From Chenopodium formosanum (Eukaryota; Streptophyta; Magnoliopsida; Caryophyllales; Amaranthaceae), in NCBI GenBank assembly GCA_024500155.1, contig CM044873.1, forward strand, positions 4,593,001 through 4,657,000: a stretch of 64,000 bases of DNA, read 5' to 3'. The notes beneath the pieces are model-generated. The model was given only the letters and a program-made list of their open reading frames with translations, was not told the origin of the DNA and did not search any database. Positions within the stretch are counted from its first letter, which is position 1, and every line of letters begins with the position of its first letter. A program made the translations under genes and the position numbers. Positions 46,547-57,000 of this stretch are shown here, in pieces.

Positions 46547-46723
46547 TGAACTATAAATACTTAATTATATTTTTCTTTAAAATTACTATTTTTTTTCTTT
46601 ATTAAATAATTTTTTATTGAACTAATATTATTTTTAATGAATATTACAATAATAATTTTTTTCAAGGATGTATAACATGTTCATTATTTCAACTTTTGCA
46701 AATATTTGAAAACAAAAAGAGTA

Positions 46724-46813
46724 CCTTCTCCGTCTCTTTATTCATGTCCACTTTCTATCATTTATTACTCACATAATTAAAAGAAAGTGGAGATTAATAA
46801 AGAGACGGAGGGT
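46724..46813. mobile_element. 90-bp Stowaway-like mini-MITE
   Basis: Left CCTTCTCCGTCTCTTTATT and right AATAAAGAGACGGAGGGT are inverted repeats between TA at 46722-46723 and 46814-46815. Its core differs from the other two 90-bp elements. The right TA is shared with the TTA of the next element. Confidence 0.8.
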
Positions 46814-46815
46814 TA

Positions 46816-46926
46816 AGCCCTATTTTTTCTAAGCTACAATGGTTTGCTTTGTGAGCCCTACTCTGTTGAGTTTTGATAATTTACTGACAGTACTTTACTT
46901 TGCTCAGAAGCTCAAAAGAACTAAGC
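46816..46926. mobile_element. Tourist-like MITE, AGAGC-pentamer family (degenerate)
   Basis: TTA at 46813-46815 and 46927-46929. The right end inverted (AGTTCTTTTGAGCTTCTGAG) closely matches the left end of the 13150 copy. Left end AGCCCTATTTTTTCTAAGCT. The interior pentamers are mostly eroded. It abuts the Stowaway mini-MITE exactly. Confidence 0.7.
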
Positions 46927-46929
46927 TTA

Positions 46930-47372
46930 TGGGAATTGAGATGGAAGGATTGGAATTATAGGAAAATCAAGGGATACTTTTATAACGAAATTACCATTCT
47001 ACCCTTAATGGTTTGTATCCTCTAATTGTCAATGTTTATTGTTTTCATGTAATCCGAAATGCTTTTCTTGTTTGATGGAATTGAAGTTAAAGTGGGGCAC
47101 ACAATCTGCCAAGAGCACGTGCAAGTGTCTGTTACAGATGACGTGGCCCAAGCTAAAAGGTTGGGCCTCCTGAAGTTGGGCTCAGAGAGCTTTGAACTAA
47201 ACAAGCTGTTTCCACAATTTCCTTTTCTTTCATTTTCTCTCTCCTCCTCTTCTTTGACTATTCCTTTTATCCTCACTTCCGAACCACACACGCCGACAGC
47301 TACGTTATGTACTCCTTCCGAATGTTCATTATCGAATAAGTATATAAATCGATCGTGGGCTTTAATCGTAAA
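46930..47372. other. complex-sequence intergenic patch, no gene called
   Basis: About 47060-47300 is less AT-rich than its surroundings and open in one frame on each strand (47059-47403 plus; 47022-47291 minus). Neither translation shows a motif I recognise. CACGTG at 47117-47122. Confidence 0.3.
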
Positions 47373-47536
47373 TTTAAGTTTTGAGTTAAGTTATGTTCTT
47401 TAACATGTGACATAGTTTATTATCGAAAAAATGTATTATACTTTTTAAATTAATTTTATTTGTAAGCTTAAGTTTTGTGTTGAGTTGGTTCTTTAACATT
47501 TATCATAACCTATTATCGGAAAAAAATATATTGTAC
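47373..47536. repeat. diverged tandem duplication, about 94-bp period
   Basis: TTAAGTTTTGAGTTAAGTT...TTCTTTAACAT...TTATTATCG...TATT at 47373-47441 recurs with substitutions at 47467-47536. Confidence 0.65.
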
Positions 47537-47991
47537 TCGTAGTCTGTAAGATAATTTGTTTTTGACAAAAGGATCTAATTTTCGATTGCGGTTTTTGTTG
47601 CTCAACTTACAACTACGGGTATTGCACAATTTGCACTACGTTACAACTTATGTACATGCATTTTCTGATGATTTTTTATTTTCCCTTCATTTCCATTATC
47701 AATTTACACTGTTTTTCAGCAGTAAATTCACTGTTTTTAGTGGAGTTACTTCTATTTAATATTCTTCAATGGCATATATGGCCTAGACGATACATGTCAA
47801 AAATAATTATTGTTTGTTGACACAATCACATTACCTAGACAGGCTACATTGTATTGCTACGCATATAAAAGAAGCAGACGTACCAAAAATAAATTTTGAA
47901 TAATTATCACACTGATAAAAGAAGAGGAGCCACTGAAAAAGTAAAATATACAAGTATATGGTCAATTTGTACATAATCAAGTGAATAAAGA
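47537..47991. other. AT-rich intergenic DNA, nothing recognised
   Basis: The frame at 47556-47759 is unrecognised. Confidence 0.4.
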
Positions 47992-48245
47992 GTATTTTCT
48001 CTGTTTTTATTTAAGTATCCCATTTTGATATTTGCGTTGTTTACATACACTACTTTGACTAATATTTTTGTTTTATATATAAGTATAAACATATAAATAT
48101 AGTCATGTTAATAGTTTTTGTTGAAATCGTCTCAATATATATTTTCGAATATTAAGTTTTTATAATTATAGTAATCATCGGAAAAAGTTCAACATTAACA
48201 CATATACCGTTTAATTGGAGTATTTAAATAAAAAACAGAGAGAGT
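47992..48245. mobile_element. degenerate Stowaway-like MITE, about 254 bp
   Basis: Left TATTTTCTCTGTTTTTATTT and right AAATAAAAAACAGAGAGAGT are inverted repeats resembling eroded CTCCCTCCGT ends. The flanking TA is uncertain. Confidence 0.6.
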
Positions 48246-48261
48246 TATAGAAGAGTGTTGT

Positions 48262-48321
48262 GACTTGACCTATATTGTCACAAAAAAAAAAAAAAAAAAA
48301 AAAAAAAAAGACTTGACCTAT
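48262..48321 (+). mobile_element. hyper-truncated retroposition scar, A28 with 12-bp TSD
   Basis: GACTTGACCTAT occurs at 48262-48273 and 48310-48321. Only ATTGTCAC plus 28 A residues lie between. The layout (duplication, a few bases, poly(A), duplication) is that of a non-LTR-type insertion truncated to almost nothing. Confidence 0.8.
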
Positions 48322-49061
48322 CAATCACTCACACCATTTTTTTCTTTTTTATACCACATAGTACAATCTTTTTTAAATGGTGATATACAACACATATAGT
48401 TTCAACTTTCAATGATCTTACATATCAATCAAATCATCAAATCTATGTTTATCTACTTTCTAAAAATATACAAACAAAGTTGTTTGATTTTGGCTAGATA
48501 GCAAAGAACAGCTGCACACTCTATGGCCAAGTAATTTCGTTCTCCCATTTAAGGTAGAAAATTATAAGTTGCAACAAATATGCACCATTGGAGTTACCCT
48601 TGTGAAAAGTAAAATTGAATAATAAACAAGTACTCCGCACCATACACTAATTGACAACACTATAAAAAAAATATATATATATACTCCATAATAAGTACAT
48701 AGATTCCTCCGATACCTTTCATTTAATTTTGATACAAAGTCATGTACTATCTCTCATTACATCCAATTTTCATTAACATACAACATATAACCAAACAATA
48801 ACTTAATATCGCATAAAACACTGTAAATAAGTTGTGTCAATAAAACTAGAACACTATTTTCTTTATCCTTTTATCTTTGTCTTACTTTCCTTTTTTATCG
48901 GCCCATTTTATTTGGTCTCGTAAAATTTAAGAAATTTACAACAGATTAACCCAGGCCACATGCCTAAGCTTCAACCAACCCTTTATAAGATAAGAGGTAT
49001 AAATAATGTAATGTAAAAGTCAAAGTATAACAGCTGAGCCGAATATGAAAAGAAGAATAAA
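48322..49061. other. AT-rich intergenic DNA, nothing recognised
   Basis: No gene, RNA or element recognised. Confidence 0.4.
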
Positions 49062-49152
49062 GGGCCTGTTCTGATTTACTAAATTGAATATTTTATGAGA
49101 GAGGGAAATTAGGAATTGAACTGAACTGAACTTAAGCTAAAGAGAATATATA
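49062..49152. mobile_element. Tourist-like MITE, GAACT-pentamer family (right end eroded)
   Basis: Begins GGGCCTGTTCTGATTTACT, centre ATATTTTATGAGAGAGGG, right array GAACTGAACTGAACTTAAGC. The right terminus has decayed to GAGAATATATAC. Confidence 0.75.
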
Positions 49153-51333
49153 CGAAGTATATTTTGATATGTCTCAAAACTCACCTTCATTGTGAATTGA
49201 TAGTGAAGCCTGACCTATTCTTTGCATGAAAACACCTAAATCCAAATAAGCCAAGAATTCAACATCACGTAATATAATCTCACCTTCATTATGAGAATTA
49301 AAATAAGGTACGTACAAAAAATGAATCATTAAGTTATAGTACTGTTTACTTTGCAAGCCAGAATATAAATTGCTGGCTAACTTTGACAAAATATCTATTA
49401 CACGTGCACGGTCTTTCAGTTATCAACTAATCAAATATTATGGGAATTTAGATTGGGGGATGTATCAACTATTTTCGCATTTATTGACAAAACTATTCCC
49501 ACATTCAATTCCTCCTATCATTAAGACACTAAACCTAATCCTCTTGGTGCATCTTTAAGGCTCTTGAGTGGTAATTAATCCTCGTTACGACTCTCAGAGA
49601 TACAGAGAGCTACAAAGTATACTCACACGGGATTTGATATCAGATTTTAAGTATTATCTACTGTTGAAGACTTTACTAACTAACGGACAATAATTCTTTA
49701 TCTCCTTTACTTTCTTTTAACTATCAGCTCAAATATCATGCTTAATTATATTTAATTATGTATTAGATATACAACAAGAAACCGTGAATAAAACAGATTA
49801 TTCGTTCTCAAGTTTAAATATTGGCCTCAATATCAACTTTACAAGCTAAGCTAATTGAATTGGTTGCTTGAGAATAACAAATGTCACTTTACATAAGTTG
49901 AATATGTCAGCTGTCACGTGGAAACATTCAAACATACAATCAAGGATAATAAATTTTAACAAAAGTTTCACCACCAAAGAATTCCAAAGTGAAATAAAGA
50001 AAGTAAGTGAAAAAAAAAGGAGGAAAAAAGGTGGAGAAAAGAAAGGAGATGGGCTCTAAAAAACACATCACACGTGCACTAACATAAACAAGCAATTATT
50101 AGAGAGAGAAATTTTGGTTTAATAAGGAAGATTAAAGTGTGGACTTTGGAATAATATAGTTTTAGATTACAAATAATAATATTTGGTACGTACTTTGAAT
50201 TTTTGATTGATTACTTAGTTGGCGAAATTAAGTGAATTTTGTTAGAGAAGGTGGTGGACAAGTTTGGGACACACAATAGGATAATCCGGAATTTTTTGTA
50301 TAAATTTGTGGAAAATGGCATCAACATGTAAACGTGTACTTGTTTTTTCAAGTGAAAATTTCGTCTACATTCAACAAATTCTATTTTTTTTGTGTGGTTT
50401 TGTCATCAAATTTCAAAATAGTATGTAGAATATCATCATGAAGTTATTATTATTTGCTACTTGCCTACTTGAAAAAGTTGTTAGTTATACGTCCATACGT
50501 GTATAAAATATGTTAGCGTAGATGTTAAGAAGCGTAGTTATTTGTTTGATAAATTTTAGTAGTACGTGCGATGTTTAAGAATTGAGATTAATGTTATAGA
50601 GTTCATTTGTGGGAAATTTGATTTTTTTTTTTTTAATTAAACTATATCAATTCTTTCTTTGATGATTTAAACTACTGTATATTTTTTTGTTGTATAAGTG
50701 AAATATTTTACATTACAAAAGTACTTTTTTGGATCAAGTAATGAAATTTACAACTTCGTACTACATGTCTACATCCAACCAAAATTAGCAACATATTTTA
50801 AGCAAAGGTATGATACTCAAGGGATTTAAAGCTCTCAATGAAACGTGCCAATATAGCTTATAAAAATGTTAAAATAGCATGTTATATCTTAATGGTAGTG
50901 TATTCAATATCTATTTATTTTTAAAATGCCAAGAGACATATAAATTATGGGTACTATCTCTCATAAATCGTAATTATTCACATAAGTCAATTAAAATAAA
51001 GTATAGTGATAATCATTTTAAGAATAATTACCATAGAATTTTCACCATAAAAATTGATCTCCCCTTCCCATAGAAAAAAATAATCGAACAAGAATTACAT
51101 ACACTTTACTAGTGGAGAACTGAAGATGGACAATACAGAGACTAATTCGCAATCTCATTATTGTAATTGTCAGAGTTCTTTATCCATGTTCCAACCCTTC
51201 CCTTCTATAAAATTTACTTCAGTAACTTTTATTTACTTTAGTAGAAGCTAAGGTGGTTAAAATAACTAAAAAAAACATCGCTATTTAAATTGGGCGTGAA
51301 ATACTTCCTCTGAGTATTATAAATTGTTACTCA
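49153..51333. other. AT-rich intergenic DNA, no gene seen
   Basis: Frames at 49174, 49370, 49868 and 50879 show no recognisable content. Confidence 0.4.
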
Positions 51334-51465
51334 TGGCCTGTTATCTTCAGCTTATTTTCAGTTTAGTTAAGCTCCAATAAGTTTAGTTTAGTTCACTTCT
51401 TATCTTAATTTCCTTCTCTCATAAAATATTCAATTCAGCTCGGTTCAGTCAATCAAAACAAGCCC
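51334..51465. mobile_element. Tourist-like MITE, GAACT-pentamer family
   Basis: Left TGGCCTGTTATCTTCAGC, right CAATCAAAACAAGCCC, TCA at 51331-51333 and 51466-51468. Interior TTTAGTTCACTTC, CTCATAAAATATTCAATTC and CGGTTCAG. Confidence 0.75.
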
Positions 51466-51468
51466 TCA

Positions 51469-54072
51469 TTATGATTTCTAGAAAAGCTAAAAATTGGTGA
51501 GTGATTATAAGGAAAAATAATTAAAGTAAACAGTTTAGAAAAATTATACGTGAAAGACATATCGTGTATATATTGCCGGCGTGTCAGGTAAACACTAAAA
51601 AGCAAAGTAAATTAAAGATACAGCCGGAGTTGTAAAAAATATGAATAAGTTTTATTTTTTCCAAGTACTGTAAATCACACCACATTAAAAATGAAAAGAA
51701 AGTTGAACATTTAAAAACAGATAAAATATATACGAATCGGGTTAAATCCGTATTCTTGTATTTAAAATTATGATTAAATAGGTAATTATGTTGGTGGAGA
51801 AGAAAGGGTGTGGGGTTAAGAGGGCTTTCATTTGGTCATCTTTGTTTTTAGCAAAGTCAAGTACAAATTCTTTAGGAAAAAAAAAAGGAGATAACAAGGA
51901 TTAGGAATCAAAAATCAATGATGCCACACGAGAGATGATATTAGACAATTAGAGGAGCCTTGAATTCGACCCTACCATTTTTTTCATAATTATTTTCGTG
52001 TATAAGATAATTGGTAGAGAATGAGTTTGCCTTTTAGGTTGCACATAATTTTGGGCTTTTTGGCTATGCTTTTTGTAGTTTTTACCCAACAATGATTTTC
52101 CCATCCTTCTTCCCAACTCCCATTCTCGTTTGGCACCCAACAACAATCAACATAACATCATTTGTTAATGATGGGTCCACCTCGCCAATAATTATACAAG
52201 TATAATATTAATTTCCCTTATACACTCGAGTATACGATACACTCAAGACTATTTTCGCCCATCTATTTAAATAGGACTTTATATTCTCGTAAAAAAAAAA
52301 ATGGATTTTATATAAGTAAATGATCATAAAAAACAAATTTGTGTATAACTGTATATCGCATACAAGGTATCATAGACTGTATTATAAACGTTCGTGAGAT
52401 GAATGAGAGTGTGGAAGTGGGACCATATATTCTAGGGACTTCATGTTTTGATTTTGAGACATTGTCTTGAAGCCCAAACTATTTTCAAAATTTTACCTAT
52501 TTTCACCTTCAATTTCTTGACTTTTCTTTGGTGATTATGATAAGGTATAATTGTATAAAAGGCCTATGATGTTATGTTAGATGGGTTGAACATTATTGAA
52601 GACCAATTTTAGGTACGATGGTATATATATATATATCTCATTGTTAATTTATTGTCATCTGATCCAATGTTATATCTGTTATTTCTATTCATTAATATTG
52701 TGAATTTGAAGTACTCTTGTAGAGTTGTAGTACTTAAACGCCCGAACCCCTCTATCCCCTAGGTTGAATTGGAATGATCTACTTTCAGAAATATATCTGC
52801 CTCGTATTTACTTGTCAAAGAGTGTTTTTTTTGGCTCTTATAATGATTTTACCAAAATATGTTACGGAGTAATTTATTATTATGGATTACATTTTAAATA
52901 ATTTAATTGAAAAATTACTTCTTTTGTCCCAGTTTTCAAAAACTATTTTGATCTCTTATTAACATTAACAATAACAGCAACTAAACATAGGCCTGAAAAA
53001 CAAGAATAATAATCATTCACAGTATTAAAAAAAAATAAATAAATAGGAATCAATAACAAGATATAAAACTATATCTTAATTTAGCCATATTATTAATGTT
53101 TTACTGCTCCTAGTTTATTTGAGCAAAAATTAAATGTAGAAAATCAAACAGGTAAAAGAAAGGACCACTACCATCTGATAGACATAACTCTTTATAAACG
53201 ACATTTCCATCATCCCACTACATACTCTTGCATTTACTGCTATGAAAATGGCCGGTCCATAATCTACTACTGGGTAGTATTATATTTGTTCATACCCTAC
53301 CTTCTTTATTTCAGAAAACCATGTTCATGTACATTTCAGTTTTCTCATTAATGCAAATTCCCCTATGCCTATGGATCTATTACGGACCAACACCAACCTT
53401 TATACGAGACCCTCTCTGGTCGTGTAACAACGTCTGCATCAATGTTACCCCTCGACGATGCCTCTAGGCAAAGCTCCCACGGTTGTTTGGTTGCACTTCC
53501 GGTGTAAAAACTACATTTTCGTTGATGGAGGACTAGATAAGCTAGTTTCTTCGCGTTGTGAGCATAAAGCAAACATGTTATGGAGTATGGACTATGGAGT
53601 AGATTTCTAGTTTTCGTGTATTTTTTATGTTAACTAATGAAACAGATACACAGCCTTATAGTAACTGTAGACAGAACGACGGGCCATTTGATTTAGTCCA
53701 TTATACAACCCAACGCTAAGGTCTAGCAAATGTTCAGCTCCATTACGGCTAGAAGATAGAACCACAACAACGAGGTTTAACAGTATCTCATTAGAATTCA
53801 AGAGAACCAAAAGAACATCTGAATATTTGATTAGTTTTGAAATGCTAATCTGTTCACAAAACAATGGAGGTATTCATGCTATATATCTGATCTTCACTAT
53901 ATAGTCTATAATATTAAGGAACGGTATAAAATTACGGGCAAAAATAAAATTAAGAGCTATAACATGAAAAACTATAAAGGAGGTATAAAAAAATTCTTGA
54001 AGACTTGTTCCTCATCAGCTGTTTTCTCTAGTATGCCATATTTATTTGTTTAGTCTGAGCCTCAGTAAAGAT
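51469..54072. other. intergenic DNA and transporter 3' flank
   Basis: Mostly AT-rich. From about 53340 to 53880 the sequence is more complex and open on the minus strand (53369-53572 and 53634-53864). This may be 3' untranslated sequence of the transporter or a relic; neither frame is recognised. AAATAAATA on the minus strand near 54035 could serve as an early poly(A) signal. Confidence 0.35.
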
Positions 54073-57000
54073 CTATACCTTCCCATTGGGCTCATTGGAT
54101 TCAGCCCCTAGCAACTTGTCAAGATCTTGCGTCTCCGCCTCAGAGACTGGAGGGGACCAGCGCTCCTTTCCTCCGGGTTTGGATGAAGCATTGCCATACC
54201 ACATCATTCCCAAGATTGCAATAATCATGCCCAAAACAACGTGCCAGTTGAGACCCTCTTTGCCGAAGAAAGTGAATCCCATGACTAAGACAAAAATAGT
54301 CTTCATGTGACCAAGTACTTGGAAGGTCACAGCTGAGAATCTACCAATGCAGATAAACTGGCTCAGGTTGGTGCCGATTGCAATGGTACAGGAGAGTATG
54401 ATGAAGAACTGCACAAACAAGCAATCAACATAATTAGGATTGTAGAAAACCAGCAGAAACTGATGAGCTAGAGCAGAAGCCGAAAAGGCACAAATATCAC
54501 GTAAATACACCATGCAAAATTACTTACCAAAGATACTGAGCTGTAGGGATAAGCATCAACTCTTTGGCCAGTCAGCCAATGATCGAGAAACGGCCCCACA
54601 ATAAGCAGAGAAGCAGCCTGTACTGGAGCAGTGCGGCCCAATAGATTGAAAAAACCAATAGAATACTTGCGTTGTAGATGATGTACATACTGCAGAAGGC
54701 AACGAAATCAACATAAGAACATGCAAAACAAGAAAAAGGTGCGATGTTTTTCAGTGCAATAGCAGCAGGGTTTAGTTGGAAAAATCATAACAGACATGAA
54801 GGTGAAGAAACAAATATGCAGGGGAATCAAGGACCTCAGGATATACAAAAATGCTAATGGCTGAAATGGAGATTGAACTTGCTAAAAAAACTGAACATGC
54901 CAGTGAGGTTGATAAAAGTTAAAGCTTGCAAATCCATTTATTCAAAAAGGGGGGATTTTTTTTGTTTTCACAAACTGAAGCAAAATTAACCAAGGATTAT
55001 TCATAAAAGCATACATCCAGACCCCCCCACCCCCAGTTGTGGTATCAGAAACGAGCTGTTCTCGTATATCATTCATAAAAGCATACATCTGGACCTCCCC
55101 CAGTTGTGGTATTAGGAACGAGCTGTTCTCGTACATCATTGATTATTCACCAAAATAAAACTCTAAAAGACAAGTCACACAGCTATCATCCGTTGATGTA
55201 GATTATCAAGGAATTAGACATGCCAACACCAAAAATTTACATAAACCACTATCTGTTCAGTATCGCTGTACAATTTAAAGATTATGGGTTATCTGAGAAC
55301 CTTGTCAGAGAACCAGAATCAGTATTTTCAAGAGTTAAGATCTCCGTTTTCTTAAACTGGACTATTAGGACTATTATAACTGTATATTGAATCTAATCAT
55401 CAAAACTTTATCATTCTATATCTGGAATCTCATAGCCCAAAACTGCCATGGTAGTGAAACCAAATAAAGCCAGCTAGAGAAGACAAACTAGCTGGCTCTC
55501 ATTAACAGACAAGTCATGCAGCAAACAACAGAATAAATAGTTTTAGAGCTTACGTATTGTTGCAGAGAGGTACTCCAAACAGCCACAAAAGCAGCAATGA
55601 AACCCTTGGCATTGACACTAATGTCTGTGACAGTGCAGACTCCAACCCCAACTAGGACTAATAAAATGCTAAGCTTGGTATCCCTAGAGTACCGCACCTT
55701 GTCCAATGCTACCTCAAGAAAACAGGACACGGGGATCATACTCAGCTTTGCAATCTGAAAGATGAGGCAAACACATTACTATTAAGCGCTAAGTTTGGCA
55801 CCGTATTTTATCAATTCAATTCGATGGAAAGCTTAACTGACCTGATAAAATCCTACAGAATTCCACATCAGACTCACGTTCATTCCAACAATGGAGAAGT
55901 TTGCAAAAAGAACAAACTTCAGAATATCTGAAAATGGTAATTGTGTAGGCTGGATATAACCCAGCCAGCGGAACGTAGAAGTCATGAGAGTGGTTGTTAA
56001 AAAATGGAGACCAGTCAATGTTGTTGCTGCAATACACAAAAAATTCCACCAGTTAAGCATATTAGTAAAAAATGAAACATAGCATAGATCACAAATAAAT
56101 TATAAAACCTTCAAGCAGATAAACTATAACAAATTTTCATGATAACATATGAATATAAATTTATAAATTAAAGTTGCAGAATTCACTGGTAGACCTAACA
56201 CCACTTGAATGGTAATAATTGATTGAAGCTTAATCAATGTTAGTGCAAGGTACGAGCTTGACCACATACAGGCATACAGCCCTAAGTTAAGTCTCAGCCT
56301 ATACCCATATCTGCCATATGGCAACAGGTGGACTCATCCCCAACATCAAATGTTGATACATTCCTAGTTACAACCTAAACCCTTATGGCAACAGCTTGGT
56401 CACTCTTTCAATTAAGACACCATGGAGATGCAACGCCACATAGGTCCTCTGGGGTCCCCGCATAGTGAAAATGTGCCAGGATAGACACATAGTATTCCAA
56501 GGGACGTTCCATCATTCATAGCAATTAGCAATAGATGAAGTAGCTCACCAACCCATTATGTAGGTCTTCTCTTTGCAAAATCCCAGTAATGACATCCAAG
56601 TAGTGACGCAAAAGATATCCGAAATACTACTGAGAAGCAAGTTGAAGCTACCCAGTATGGCAGTGTTAGCATCACACAATCAGTAATGGGGATTCCATGA
56701 AACATGGTGTGGAATGAAGCACATAAGGAGCAGACCTATGAAATGTGACAAAACCTTGTTCCTAATCCATACCCTACAGTTTTGATGACAATATTGTTGA
56801 AGCCAAAATCCATAATGTCAATTCAAAATTGGACACTCATATTGACTAAAGGGTCAGCAAAAAATCAATGAGAATTACACTATTAAAGTCCAAAAGGCTA
56901 TACAACTGCTGGAGAGGCCCTAAGGGCACATGTTTCTTCCTACTGCCCCATTCTCCTATTTCCAACTCCTTTCTTTCCTCAATCTCCCCCTTTGTGCCTT

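Noticed and set aside
47022..47403. Overlapping open frames on both strands (89 and 114 codons)
   Set aside because: No known motif, no splice partner, no promoter layout; open on both strands suggests composition and not coding.
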